64,000 nt of DNA from CAIMZW01 sp037133095 (GCA_037133095.1 JBAXOT010000007.1:1-64000); one strand, 5' to 3'; positions 9,401 through 18,741 are shown, numbered from the stretch's first letter. The notes: a model not told the origin generated them from the letters alone. Numbers and translations: made by a program.

Positions 9401-9735
9401 GAGTCCTTGGATCTGCCGTTTTGGCGATGGAGTCCCTGATTATGGGCTTTGCTTTACTGCTGGCCCGAAATGGTCATGGTGGAAGCTCAATCTGGCTTGG
9501 CTCGATTATTGCGATCCTCTTGTTGCTCTGCGCCGGGGTAATGAAACGCAAACTTGGGTGGTACTTAGGAAGCGCTCTGCAGATTGCGGTCATCGCTTAC
9601 GGTGCCGTAGTGACCTCGATGTACTTCATGGGAGCCTTTTTCGCCTCGCTCTGGGTCGCGGCATATGTGGTTGGCAAGAAGGGGGAGGCGATGAGGGCTC
9701 GTCTCTTGGCTGAGGGGCAGCCACAGGTACCCTGA
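9397..9735 (+). CDS. DUF4233-like small membrane protein
   Basis: A 112-residue protein with three to four hydrophobic segments and a basic tail (KKGEAMRARLLAEG). Actinobacteria commonly have a DUF4233 membrane protein between folC and ndk; position, size and topology fit that family, but no function is known. The GTG start overlaps the folC stop (GTGA). Confidence 0.75.
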   Translation: MRVLGSAVLAMESLIMGFALLLARNGHGGSSIWLGSIIAILLLLCAGVMKRKLGWYLGSALQIAVIAYGAVVTSMYFMGAFFASLWVAAYVVGKKGEAMRARLLAEGQPQVP

Positions 9736-9771
9736 GAAAACGGACAATTCAGAAGTTTCGCCCGTTCCGAA

Positions 9772-9777
9772 TAGACT
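9772..9777 (+). promoter_or_regulatory. -10 box of a likely leaderless ndk transcript
   Basis: TAGACT ends seven bases before the GTG at 9785. No ribosome-binding site lies between. Confidence 0.6.
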
Positions 9778-9784
9778 AACGCCC

Positions 9785-10225
9785 GTGAATGCAGAGCGAA
9801 CCTTGATACTTGTTAAGCCCGATGGCGTCCGCCGAAACCTGGTTGGTCAGGTGATTGCCCGGGTGGAGGCAAAGGGTTACACGATTGTTGCGCTCAAAAT
9901 GCTTCAAGCCGATCGACAGATATTAACCGCCCATTATGCCGAGCATGAGGGTAAGGTGTTTTTTGAACCCTTGATCGAATTTATGCAATCCGGACCAATC
10001 GTTGCCTTCATCGCTGAGGGAAATCGAGTGATAGAAGGATTTAGAAAATTGGCGGGCACCACAGATCCAACGACGGCCGAACCCGGAACCATTCGAGGCG
10101 ATTTGGCACGTGATCAAGGTACGAAGGTCGTTCAAAATCTCGTCCACGGTTCTGATTCAGCCGAATCTGCAGAACGTGAAATCGCAATTTTCTTTTCTGA
10201 ACTTTCAGAAGTGAAGGGAAACTAA
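9785..10225 (+). CDS. ndk: Nucleoside diphosphate kinase
   Basis: Transfers the gamma-phosphate of ATP to nucleoside diphosphates through a phospho-histidine. The N-terminus ERTLILVKPDGVRRNLVG is the family signature. The usual NxxHGSD active-site block appears as NLVHGSDSAESA near residue 120, with the catalytic His in HGSD. At 146 residues it is slightly longer than the usual 135-140. The start is GTG at 9785, set by the leaderless promoter. The stop and the mreB start share one base (TAATG). Confidence 0.96.
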   Translation: MNAERTLILVKPDGVRRNLVGQVIARVEAKGYTIVALKMLQADRQILTAHYAEHEGKVFFEPLIEFMQSGPIVAFIAEGNRVIEGFRKLAGTTDPTTAEPGTIRGDLARDQGTKVVQNLVHGSDSAESAEREIAIFFSELSEVKGN

Positions 10226-11268
10226 TGTCAAAGAAGAACCCCAGCCGAATGTCTTTTATCGGACGTGACATGGCTGTCGATCTTGGAACCGCCAACACCT
10301 TGGTTTATGTTCGTGGTCGTGGAATTGTTTTGAACGAGCCAAGCGTGGTTGCTATCAATCAAGACACTGGCGGAATTTTGGCAGTAGGACTTGAAGCAAA
10401 AAGAATGATTGGTCGAACTCCGGGCAACATCGTGGCGATTCGTCCGCTCAAAGATGGCGTTATCGCAGATTTTGATACCACCGAGCGAATGCTTCGATAC
10501 TTTATTCAAAAAGTGCATCGTCGACGTTATTTGGCAAAGCCTCGAATCGTCGTCTGCGTTCCCTCTGGAATTACTGGAGTAGAACAGCGCGCAGTTAAAG
10601 ACGCTGGTTATGCCGCGGGTGCCCGAAAGGTCTACATCATTGAAGAGCCAATGGCAGCGGCAATTGGTGCCGGTCTACCTATTCATGAACCAACTGGAAA
10701 TATGGTTGTTGATATCGGTGGCGGAACGACCGAAGTTGCGGTTATTTCTCTGGGAGGAATTGTTGTTGCTCTCTCCATTCGAATCGGTGGCGATGAACTC
10801 GATCAGGCAATTATCGATTGGGTAAAACGCGAGTACTCCTTGATGCTCGGCGAGCGAACTGCCGAAGAGATCAAAATGGCTATTGGTTCTGCAATTCAAA
10901 TGCCAAACGAACCAGATGCCGAAATTCGTGGTCGTGACTTGGCAACTGGATTGCCTAAGACGATTCGAGTTTCTGCTGAAGATATTCGCAAGGCAATCGA
11001 AGAGCCAGTTAATCAGATTGTAAATGCGGTCAAGAGCACGCTCGATAAGTGTCCGCCAGAACTATCCAGCGACCTTATGGATCGTGGGATTGTTCTTACT
11101 GGCGGCGGCGCACTTCTTCGCGGCTTAGACGAGCGCTTGCGACGAGAGACCAATATGCCTGTTCATGTATCAGAACGCCCACTTCAGGCGGTTGCCGAAG
11201 GCTCGGGTAAGTGCGTAGAAGAGTTTGAGGCCTTGGAGAAGGTTTTAATCTCGGAACCACGCCGTTAA
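10225..11268 (+). CDS. mreB: Rod-shape-determining actin homologue MreB
   Basis: Bacterial actin that organises the lateral-wall synthesis complex at the membrane. The 347-residue protein has the phosphate-1 block AVDLGTANTLVY near residue 15, the phosphate-2 block DIGGGTTEVAVISLGG near 165 and the adenosine block LTGGGALLRGLDERL near 293. It overlaps the ndk stop by one base and begins the mreBCD-mrdA-rodA elongasome operon. A complete mre operon points to a rod or curved-rod cell, or at least to a lateral elongation machine. Confidence 0.97.
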   Translation: MSKKNPSRMSFIGRDMAVDLGTANTLVYVRGRGIVLNEPSVVAINQDTGGILAVGLEAKRMIGRTPGNIVAIRPLKDGVIADFDTTERMLRYFIQKVHRRRYLAKPRIVVCVPSGITGVEQRAVKDAGYAAGARKVYIIEEPMAAAIGAGLPIHEPTGNMVVDIGGGTTEVAVISLGGIVVALSIRIGGDELDQAIIDWVKREYSLMLGERTAEEIKMAIGSAIQMPNEPDAEIRGRDLATGLPKTIRVSAEDIRKAIEEPVNQIVNAVKSTLDKCPPELSSDLMDRGIVLTGGGALLRGLDERLRRETNMPVHVSERPLQAVAEGSGKCVEEFEALEKVLISEPRR

Positions 11269-11302
11269 TTCTTATCAGTCACCAGTAACAAGGAGATAAC
11301 TC

Positions 11303-12277
11303 GTGGCACCAGCCGGGAATAATCGTTCTCGACTTCTGCTTGTGGTTCTTCTTGTTACCGCGCTCTTTTTTATTACATTGGACCTTCGTGGCGTGAGTCT
11401 GGCTAAAGGCTCAAGAAGTGTCACTCAATCTGTGCTTGCTCCGGTCCAACGCGCCGTCTCAAGTGCCTTTTCACCGGTTGGCAATTTTTTTAGTAATGTG
11501 AAAAATTTTGGAAAAACTAAAGCTCGAGTAACCGAACTTGAAACCGAAAACGCAAAACTCCAATCTCAACTGATTCTCAATAAGGACATTCAAGGTCAGC
11601 TGACTCAATTGCGAGGAGCTTTGGATCTGGCTGGTAGGGCTGGCTACACCGTGGTCTCCGCACGTGTAATTGGCAAAGGTTCGACCTCTACTTTTTCGGA
11701 AACTTTTACCATCGATGCCGGAACAAGGGATGGCATTAGAAGAGATATGACAGTCATCGCGAGCTCTGGCTTGGTGGGAGTCGTGAAGTCCGTGACTTCA
11801 TCCTCTGCCATCGTGCTCTTAATGAGTGATCCAACTTTTCGAATCGGTGTGCGAATTGCCGGAACGCAGAGCGCAGGCGTTTTGCTCGGGCAAGGGGACA
11901 CTTCATACACGCTCCAACTTTTGGATCCAGCCGGAACTATCACTGTTGGAGCCGAGCTGGTTTCGCTGGGCAGTGATGGCGATAAGCCATTTGTTCCTGG
12001 CATACCGGTAGGTCGCGTTACTTCAGTCGATCGCACTTCCACATCATTGACACAACAAGCAACGGTGATTGGACTGACCAATCTTCAAACCGTTGGCGTT
12101 GTTTCCGTCATCACGAAGATGGCGAAACAGAATCCAAAAGATTCGCTTGTCCCTACTCCGATTCCAACCGTCACGGTGACAGCCCAACCCGTCCCTTTCA
12201 CCCCACCAATTATTTTGCCGAGTTTGAGTCCATCACCTGGTACCAGCGCCTCACCATCACCAAAAGCGACCAAATGA
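11303..12277 (+). CDS. mreC: Rod-shape-determining protein MreC
   Basis: Bitopic membrane protein that links MreB to the periplasmic part of the elongation complex. It has an N-terminal transmembrane segment (about residues 10-28), a coiled coil (about 70-105, TELETENAKLQSQL) and the beta-barrel MreC domain to about 270. The last 40 residues are a Pro/Thr/Ser-rich tail. Length is 324 residues. Start GTG 11303 follows AAGGAGAT (11290-11297). The stop overlaps mreD (ATGA). Confidence 0.94.
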   Translation: MAPAGNNRSRLLLVVLLVTALFFITLDLRGVSLAKGSRSVTQSVLAPVQRAVSSAFSPVGNFFSNVKNFGKTKARVTELETENAKLQSQLILNKDIQGQLTQLRGALDLAGRAGYTVVSARVIGKGSTSTFSETFTIDAGTRDGIRRDMTVIASSGLVGVVKSVTSSSAIVLLMSDPTFRIGVRIAGTQSAGVLLGQGDTSYTLQLLDPAGTITVGAELVSLGSDGDKPFVPGIPVGRVTSVDRTSTSLTQQATVIGLTNLQTVGVVSVITKMAKQNPKDSLVPTPIPTVTVTAQPVPFTPPIILPSLSPSPGTSASPSPKATK

Positions 12278-12795
12278 GTCCGTTTCGCATCGCTTCGAGC
12301 GCGATATTTCTCTTGATAGTTTTCGTATTTCAAGAAACGCTCGTGGCTCAAATCGATCTCCCGGTTGCGGGGTTCTCCCTCTACCTTTTTGCACTCATTG
12401 GGTTAATTTCTCTCGAAGATCGTTCCGGTGCCCTGATCTTAGGATTCCTTGGTGGGCTAATTTTGGATCTCTCGCCATCCACAGATTCCCCTATTGGGCA
12501 ATGGGCCTTCGCTCTAACGGTCATTGGATATCTGCTCTCCACAAACAAAGAGAGCATCGGAGATTTCACGACCCGACCCCTTGCCTTTGTGCTTTTCGTT
12601 GCGGCTGGTGTGACCCTTTCGCTTTTCTTTTACTTAGCCATCGGTCTGCTCTTGGGTGAAAATAATGGTTCCATTTCTCGGCTCGTCAGCATCGTCTTAG
12701 GTAATGCGCTCTGGACTGTTCTCTTCTCACCGGTACTGCTCCCGATATTGCCGAAATTGCGGGCTCTTAGTTTGACGTCGCGAGAACGTATATGA
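12274..12795 (+). CDS. mreD: Rod-shape-determining protein MreD
   Basis: Small polytopic membrane component of the elongasome; 173 residues with about five transmembrane segments. Identification rests on topology, size and position between mreC and mrdA, because MreD sequences diverge strongly. It overlaps both neighbours by 4 bp (ATGA), which suggests tight stoichiometry in translation. Confidence 0.88.
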   Translation: MSPFRIASSAIFLLIVFVFQETLVAQIDLPVAGFSLYLFALIGLISLEDRSGALILGFLGGLILDLSPSTDSPIGQWAFALTVIGYLLSTNKESIGDFTTRPLAFVLFVAAGVTLSLFFYLAIGLLLGENNGSISRLVSIVLGNALWTVLFSPVLLPILPKLRALSLTSRERI

Positions 12796-14936
12796 ACCAA
12801 CGTTCCAGGCTTAATCTCGTAGTTTTTCAGACACTGGTGGCCTGTCTTCTTCTCGCTCTTCTTGGTCGACTCTTCTACATTCAGGTTGCAGATGGCTTGA
12901 GATATCAAAACGCGGCTTTGAGTATTCAAAGTAGAGACATCATTACGCCGGCAATTCGTGGTGCCATCACGGACAGTTCCGGATTGCCCTTGGCAATGGA
13001 TCGACCTGGCCTACAAATCACAGTCGATAGAACTGCGATTGATGCCATGTCCGATAAAGGGAAAGCAGTTCTTATTCGGCTCGCAAAATTGTTGGGATTG
13101 ACGTATCCAGACCTATACAACCGCACAAGATTGTGCGGTGAATTAAAGGTGGGTTCTCGAGCCGGTTGCTGGAATGGAACTCGATATCAACCAATTCCAG
13201 TTACGAAACAAGCGACACAGGCGCAAGCTCTCAAAGTGCTGGAAAATTCGCAATCATTTAAGGGAATAGATGCCGCATCCGTTCCCATCCGTGCCTACCC
13301 ATCACTTGCCGGAGAAAATGCCGCGCATGTCCTGGGTTACGTTGGAACCGTAACTGAATCTGACTTAGCCAACACCACACAAAATTTCTTTCGCAACGAG
13401 ATCATCGGAAAAGCTGGACTTGAGTTTCAATACAACAAGTATCTGAGGGGAACGCCAGGGATCAAAACTGTGATCGTAGATCGGAAAGAAGCGGTTACGC
13501 ACCAGGCTCGAAATACCCCAGCTATTCCTGGCAACAATGTCATTACCAATATTGATGCCAGGCTTCAGGCTGCTACGGAAACTGCACTCGCCAATGCTGT
13601 GGTCCGTTCCCACTCTCTTGGCTATAAAGCCGATGGCGGTGCAGCTGTTGTCATGGATGTGCGTACGGGCAGAGTTTTGGCTATCGCTTCTTATCCAACG
13701 TATGACCCCAATATTTGGGAGAGGGGGCTGACCACTGCCCAGGCTCAAAATCTCTTCAGCGATAAAAGTAATGTCCCGGCATTGAACCGTCCGCTGCAGG
13801 GAATGTACGCCCCGGCTTCTACTTTCAAAGCGATATCAATTGTCGCCGCCGCGAAGGCTGGCTACAGCATGAACGCGCAATATAACTGCCCTGCCCAAGT
13901 CACCATCGGAAATCACATCTTCAAGAATTTCGAAACTAAATCACAAGGTGTTGTTGATATGTTGCATGCCATTGCAATTTCTTGCGACACGATTTGGTAT
14001 CAAATCGCATATGACGAATGGGTACGCGATGGTGGACTTCGGCCAAAAACCGGTCTTCATGACTATTTCTTCAAGGCCGCGCTTGGCTTTGGACTTGGAC
14101 AAAAAACCGGCATTGATATTCCAGGCGAGGCAACTGGTCGATTGCCAAATCGTGACTGGAAAGAAAAATGGTACGTGGCCAATAAAAGTTTCTTCTGCAA
14201 TTTCCAGACCAAGGCTCGTAAAGCCGACCTCACCCCGTACTTAATAGCAATAGCAAAAGAGAATTGCACGGACGGAAATATTATTCGCGCTGGAGACGCG
14301 GTGAACTTCTCAATCGGTCAAGGTGACACGTTAGTCACTCCGCTTCAGGAGACTCAGATCTATGCTGCAGTTGCTAATGGCGGAACGATGTATCAGCCAG
14401 AGATTGCCAGAGCCGTAGTCAAGCCGGATGGCACAGTAATAAAGACTTTTAAGCCCAAGATTGTCCGAAAGGCGCCACTAACAAAAGCCGACGTTACTTT
14501 TCTTCATAGTGCGCTCCGTCTCGTTGCTACCTCCGGAACTGCGGCTGCAGTGTTCTCGAATTTCCCTATTACTGTGGCCGGCAAAACTGGAACGGGCCAA
14601 GTCATTGGCACAAACGCCGACGGTTCTGCAAAAGATGACACATCTTGGTTCGCATCTTTTGCGCCTGTCGAAAAGCCACAATATGCCGTCATCATGATGG
14701 TCAGCCAAGGCGGCTTCGGCGCAGAAGTGAGCGCCGTCGGAGTAAAAGATATTTATTCGGCGATATATGGTGTGAATGGCTCGACGGTCGATCCCAAACA
14801 GGCCATCTTCCCGGACGGGCCACCGAAAGTTCTCCCCACGCTTGACGTAAAAAATGCCAAACTTCCCAAGAAGTCCAAACCCAGCACGGTACCTCTACCT
14901 TCCCCTAGTACATCAGTTGCAAAGAAGGTGGGATAG
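12792..14936 (+). CDS. mrdA: Penicillin-binding protein 2, elongation-specific transpeptidase
   Basis: Class B PBP that crosslinks peptidoglycan in the lateral wall together with RodA. It has an N-terminal membrane anchor (about 12-30), a dimerisation domain and a transpeptidase domain. The catalytic SxxK is STFK (in APASTFKAIS, near residue 339), SxN is present as SCD, and KTGT lies in AGKTGTGQ near 598. Length is 714 residues, with a Pro/Ser/Lys-rich tail. It overlaps mreD (ATGA) and is followed two bases later by rodA. Confidence 0.95.
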   Translation: MNQRSRLNLVVFQTLVACLLLALLGRLFYIQVADGLRYQNAALSIQSRDIITPAIRGAITDSSGLPLAMDRPGLQITVDRTAIDAMSDKGKAVLIRLAKLLGLTYPDLYNRTRLCGELKVGSRAGCWNGTRYQPIPVTKQATQAQALKVLENSQSFKGIDAASVPIRAYPSLAGENAAHVLGYVGTVTESDLANTTQNFFRNEIIGKAGLEFQYNKYLRGTPGIKTVIVDRKEAVTHQARNTPAIPGNNVITNIDARLQAATETALANAVVRSHSLGYKADGGAAVVMDVRTGRVLAIASYPTYDPNIWERGLTTAQAQNLFSDKSNVPALNRPLQGMYAPASTFKAISIVAAAKAGYSMNAQYNCPAQVTIGNHIFKNFETKSQGVVDMLHAIAISCDTIWYQIAYDEWVRDGGLRPKTGLHDYFFKAALGFGLGQKTGIDIPGEATGRLPNRDWKEKWYVANKSFFCNFQTKARKADLTPYLIAIAKENCTDGNIIRAGDAVNFSIGQGDTLVTPLQETQIYAAVANGGTMYQPEIARAVVKPDGTVIKTFKPKIVRKAPLTKADVTFLHSALRLVATSGTAAAVFSNFPITVAGKTGTGQVIGTNADGSAKDDTSWFASFAPVEKPQYAVIMMVSQGGFGAEVSAVGVKDIYSAIYGVNGSTVDPKQAIFPDGPPKVLPTLDVKNAKLPKKSKPSTVPLPSPSTSVAKKVG

Positions 14937-14938
14937 CT

Positions 14939-16072
14939 GTGAAAACTCGAATTCACCTGGGAAGCAATATCCGCGATTTCGATCACTGGCTCTCGCTCTC
15001 CGTCATTGCGTTGCTTGGCACGGGAACGATGTTGGTTTATGCCGCGACTAGAAGTTGGTTTGCGGCTCAGCACCTTGATCCGCAGTATTACTTAAAGCGC
15101 CATATTCTTAACATCATTATTGGATCGGTGTTGGCGTATGGAACGACATTGGTCGATTACCGACTACTGCGGGCATACACACCGATTCTCTGGGGGCTAG
15201 GCGTTCTATCCCTGGTTGCCGTACTGGTGCCCGGAGTTGGCAGCACCGTGAATGGTGCACGCTCGTGGATTGCACTGCCTGGCGGTTTTCAATTGCAGCC
15301 AGCCGAGTTGGCGAAGACTTCCGTAATCATCGGTATGTCTATGCTCCTGGCTGAAGGAAGTGATCGCGGATCCGAGCCAGGTGACAGCGACGTGCTGCGC
15401 GCGCTAGCAATCGCAGCTCTCCCTATGATTCTTATTATTTCGCAACCAGATCTTGGCGAAGTCCTAATTATTTCTGCCGCCGTAATCTCTATCATCGCAG
15501 TTTCTGGCGCTCGTTCCAGATGGGTGGTTGGATTGTTATTGCTCGGGGTGCTGGGCAGTTTCGTGGCAGTTAAATCAGGCGTTATCCACGAATATCAGTT
15601 GAAGCGGCTTCAATCCTTTGTTGATCCCACTGCCGATCCGCAACAAAGTGGTTATCAACTTCGTCAATCTCGAATCACTATAGGTTCTGGGGGCGTCCTG
15701 GGCAAAGGACTGTTTAACGGATCGCAGACAAATGGTCGATTCGTCCCAGAGCAGCAAACCGACTTTATTTTCACCGTGGCCGGCGAGGAGTTGGGCTTTT
15801 TGGGCTCTGGCTTCATTTTGCTCTGCTTTGGCCTTTTTTTCTTCCGTGCTTTCATGATTGCTAGGCGCACCAGCGATGCTTTTGGCAGGTTGGTATGTGT
15901 GGGGGTGATTGCCTGGTTTGCCTTCCAGACCTTTGAAAATATTGGCATGACTATGGGTCTGATGCCTATGACCGGTGTCCCGCTGCCCTTCATGTCGTAT
16001 GGTGGATCGAGCATGTTTGCTAACTTAGTTGGGCTGGGATTGCTCCAAAATGTGCATGTTAGGTCCCGTTAG
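14939..16072 (+). CDS. rodA: RodA, SEDS-family peptidoglycan glycosyltransferase
   Basis: SEDS polymerase that makes glycan strands for elongation and works with PBP2. The 377-residue membrane protein has about ten hydrophobic segments. Family blocks seen are GARSWIALPGGFQLQPAELAK in the central loop region and the C-terminal PLPFMSYGGSSM. The GTG start at 14939 lies two bases after the mrdA stop, so translation is probably coupled. It closes the mreB-rodA unit; no T-rich terminator follows. Confidence 0.96.
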   Translation: MKTRIHLGSNIRDFDHWLSLSVIALLGTGTMLVYAATRSWFAAQHLDPQYYLKRHILNIIIGSVLAYGTTLVDYRLLRAYTPILWGLGVLSLVAVLVPGVGSTVNGARSWIALPGGFQLQPAELAKTSVIIGMSMLLAEGSDRGSEPGDSDVLRALAIAALPMILIISQPDLGEVLIISAAVISIIAVSGARSRWVVGLLLLGVLGSFVAVKSGVIHEYQLKRLQSFVDPTADPQQSGYQLRQSRITIGSGGVLGKGLFNGSQTNGRFVPEQQTDFIFTVAGEELGFLGSGFILLCFGLFFFRAFMIARRTSDAFGRLVCVGVIAWFAFQTFENIGMTMGLMPMTGVPLPFMSYGGSSMFANLVGLGLLQNVHVRSR

Positions 16073-16082
16073 GCGAGGCAAA

Positions 16083-16111
16083 TTGGTCTTTGCCCCGCAA
16101 TCTGCGATACT
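16083..16111 (+). promoter_or_regulatory. Promoter for rne
   Basis: TTGGTC (16083-16088), a 17-base spacer and GATACT (16106-16111) make a standard-spaced promoter just after rodA. The -35 lies in the loop of an inverted repeat (GCG-A-GGCAAA at 16073-16082 against TTTGCC-C-CGC at 16089-16098), which could be an operator. The predicted start near 16118 gives rne a leader of about 208 nt. Confidence 0.55.
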
Positions 16112-16117
16112 TTCACC

Positions 16118-16325
16118 AGCGTTCAGCGCGTCGAGCGGACCTTTCGAAGGTCCTTAATCACTCGTCATCGCCGCGGACACTAGAGCTTTCTTACCTCCCA
16201 TGAGGTGGGCAGTTTTGAATGGAACGAGCAGTACCAGAAGTACCCACAAGGATTGCTCCTAGCGGAGCCTAGAGAAGTACCGAAGGCTATAAAGGTTTTT
16301 GGTACCCAGATGAGGATTTGGTGTT
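16118..16325 (+). promoter_or_regulatory. Long structured 5' leader of rne
   Basis: Predicted untranslated leader of about 208 nt. Visible hairpins are GGACCTT-TCG-AAGGTCC (16137-16153) and GCTCC-TAGC-GGAGC (16255-16268), plus ACCTC/GAGGT around 16192. Three GTACC copies (16231, 16240, 16277) can each pair with a single GGTAC at 16301, giving mutually exclusive folds close to the start codon. RNase E controls its own mRNA through the 5' leader in enterobacteria; a similar role here is inference. Confidence 0.45.
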
Positions 16326-18641
16326 ATGGCGATAGAGCCAAAAGCCGCGCGCAAGCGGGCAGTTAAAAAGACCCCAGCAAAGAAATCTGCGGCTAAAACC
16401 GTGGAATCGACAATGGAAACTCCGGTTGCGGCTGCCCCTGAGGCAAAAGTCGCGGCAAAACGAACAAAAAAAGCCGTAGTTGCGGTACCACAAGAGGTAA
16501 TCGCTCCGATCGTTAGCGTTGCCAAGGCAACAGCCCCAGTTCCAGTTCCACTTTTTCAGGCTGCTCCGATTGCAGTTGCGCCTGCGAAGTCCAAAGATGC
16601 GCCTGCGGCTCCTGCCAAGGCCGCGCGAACACCGCAGAAGCAGACGGCAAAGGTTGAGTCTGACGAGACCCCCACTATTTCTGATGGCGATAGCGAGAAC
16701 GACGAAGCCAGCAATGAGCGTGGCCGCCGTCGTCGAGGTGGCCGTGGCCGCCGACGAAGTGGTCGAGATGGCGAGCCAACTGGTGACAGCCGAGATTCCG
16801 ACAGCGATGAATTGCTCGATCCAGGCAGCCTCGACGAAGAAACCGGCGAAGATTCCGAAGATTCAGATGCGCAAACCCATCGTCGCCGTCGCCGTCGCCG
16901 TTCCGCAACAGAAGGTGTAACACCGGGGGAGACCATCGAAGAAGATGGCGTTGTCACGGTGGTTAAGGTTCGCGAACCACGCGCTGACCAACCCAGTCGC
17001 GCCGATCGAGGAGATCGCCCAACTCGTGATCGCGGCGATCGCAATGATCGCAGCAAGAGTCGTCGCAATGATCGTCGAGATCGTGAGCCACGTGAATTTA
17101 CCCGTCGTCGCGGCACCATCATCACTGAATCCGAATTTCTAGCGCGCCGAGAATCTGTCGACCGCGAAATGTTGGTTCGACAAATGGGTGACCGAACTCA
17201 AATTGCTGTCCTTGAAGACAAGATTATGGTCGAGCATTACGTGAACCGAAATAGCAATATTTCATATGTTGGTAACGTTTACCTTGGTCGAGTTCAAAAC
17301 GTTCTGCCCTCCATGGAGGCAGCTTTCGTTGATATTGGTAAGGGTCGTAACGCAGTTCTTTATGCGGGCGAAGTTAATTGGGATGCTGCTGGGTTGTCGG
17401 ATGGTCATCCGCGTAAGATCGAACATGTTCTTAAGACTGGCCAACCAGTTTTGGTGCAGGTTACAAAAGATCCCATAGGGCAAAAAGGCGCTCGCTTAAC
17501 CAGCCAGATCTCCTTGCCTGGTCGATATCTGGTCTACGTTCCAGGTGGCGAAATGAGCGGCATTAGCCGACGGTTGCCAGAGCAAGAGCGCTCGCGCTTA
17601 AAGACAATTCTTAAGAATTTAATCCCAGAAGAAGCCGGTGTCATTGTTCGCACGGCATCCGAAGGAGCCAGCGAAGAAGAACTCGAGCGCGATGTAGTTC
17701 GTCTGAAGACGCAATGGGAAGATATTGAAAAGAAGTCCAAAGCTTCAAGCACCTCAGCGCCATCATTGCTCTACAGCGAACCAGACCTTACGGTTCGCGT
17801 CATTCGCGATATTTTCAACGAGGATTTCCGACGCCTAATTGTTCAAGGCGATGAAGCCTGGGATGACATAAATAACTACTTGGGTCATATCGCGCCAGAA
17901 CTCACGGCGAAAATTGAAAAGTGGACTGGCGTTCGCGATCTCTTTGCTGAGAATCGCATTGAAGAGCAACTCGCTAAGGCATTTGATCGCAAGGTCTACC
18001 TGCCTTCAGGAGGTTCGTTAGTCATTGATCGAACCGAAGCCATGATCGTTATTGATGTTAATACCGGAAAATTCATCGGTAAAGGTGGCAACCTCGAAGA
18101 GACCGTTACCAAGAACAACCTCGAGGCGGCAGAAGAGATTGCCCGTCAACTTCGATTGCGAGATATGGGCGGAATTATTGTTATCGACTTTATCGATATG
18201 GCTCTTGAATCCAACCGCGACCAGGTCCTACGTCGACTTGTTGAATGTCTAGGTCGAGATCGCACCAAGCATCAGGTTGCTGAAGTAACAAGTCTTGGCT
18301 TGGTCCAAATGACTCGCAAGCGCGTGGGTCAAGGACTTATCGAAGCCTTCTCCACCACTTGCGAAAGTTGCGGCGGTCGAGGGATTCACATCCACAACGA
18401 GCCAGTCCGTAAGGTCTCGCTGGAGAAGGATATGGAGCAACGCTATGTGCCAAATCTGACTCGTGAGGATCCTTTAGATTCCCAAGATAGCGAAATGGAT
18501 CTGGATTCAGAGCCGGAAGTAGAACCTGAAATCATGGCCGAAGAGCCAAAAATTGAGGTCGTTGTAGTGGAGACTCCCAGCGCTACCCCTGGGCGGAAGC
18601 GTCGCAGGGCTGTCAGCACCGGGATTATTACCCCGCAATAG
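16326..18641 (+). CDS. rne: Ribonuclease E/G
   Basis: Endoribonuclease for mRNA turnover and stable-RNA processing. The 771-residue protein has an unusual first 260 residues: an Ala/Lys-rich start, then acidic and Arg/Asp/Gly-rich low-complexity stretches (about 130-255). The conserved catalytic region with its S1 domain starts near residue 265. Mg-binding aspartates are in MIVIDVNTGK and IIVIDFIDM, and the Zn-link is CESCGG. An N-terminal disordered extension is typical of actinobacterial RNase E, unlike the C-terminal scaffold of E. coli. The ATG at 16326 has only a distant GAGG upstream. The stop lies in the first copy of a 25-bp direct repeat. Confidence 0.95.
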   Translation: MAIEPKAARKRAVKKTPAKKSAAKTVESTMETPVAAAPEAKVAAKRTKKAVVAVPQEVIAPIVSVAKATAPVPVPLFQAAPIAVAPAKSKDAPAAPAKAARTPQKQTAKVESDETPTISDGDSENDEASNERGRRRRGGRGRRRSGRDGEPTGDSRDSDSDELLDPGSLDEETGEDSEDSDAQTHRRRRRRRSATEGVTPGETIEEDGVVTVVKVREPRADQPSRADRGDRPTRDRGDRNDRSKSRRNDRRDREPREFTRRRGTIITESEFLARRESVDREMLVRQMGDRTQIAVLEDKIMVEHYVNRNSNISYVGNVYLGRVQNVLPSMEAAFVDIGKGRNAVLYAGEVNWDAAGLSDGHPRKIEHVLKTGQPVLVQVTKDPIGQKGARLTSQISLPGRYLVYVPGGEMSGISRRLPEQERSRLKTILKNLIPEEAGVIVRTASEGASEEELERDVVRLKTQWEDIEKKSKASSTSAPSLLYSEPDLTVRVIRDIFNEDFRRLIVQGDEAWDDINNYLGHIAPELTAKIEKWTGVRDLFAENRIEEQLAKAFDRKVYLPSGGSLVIDRTEAMIVIDVNTGKFIGKGGNLEETVTKNNLEAAEEIARQLRLRDMGGIIVIDFIDMALESNRDQVLRRLVECLGRDRTKHQVAEVTSLGLVQMTRKRVGQGLIEAFSTTCESCGGRGIHIHNEPVRKVSLEKDMEQRYVPNLTREDPLDSQDSEMDLDSEPEVEPEIMAEEPKIEVVVVETPSATPGRKRRRAVSTGIITPQ

Positions 18642-18688
18642 CCCTTTGAACGGGGGCTCACACCCCCGCAATAGCCCTTTGAACGGGG
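18631..18688 (+). repeat. Tandem pair of 25-bp direct repeats at the rne stop
   Basis: Two identical 25-bp copies lie at 18631-18655 and 18664-18688 (period 33 bp). Each starts with CCCCGCAATAG and ends in CGGGG, so each can fold a CCCCG/CGGGG hairpin. The first copy holds the last codons and TAG stop of rne. The copies may act as 3' stem-loops for rne mRNA; no T-run follows, so a classical terminator is unlikely. Confidence 0.85.
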
Positions 18689-18705
18689 CGAAATCAGGCT
18701 CCAGT

Positions 18706-18735
18706 TTGACCCGAGAGTGGGGTAATCCGTACCCT
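18706..18735 (+). promoter_or_regulatory. Promoter of the rplU-rpmA operon
   Basis: TTGACC (18706-18711), 18 bases and TACCCT (18730-18735) form a good sigma-70-type promoter. Predicted start is near 18742, which leaves a leader of about 100 nt before rplU. Confidence 0.65.
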
Positions 18736-18741
18736 TACCCT

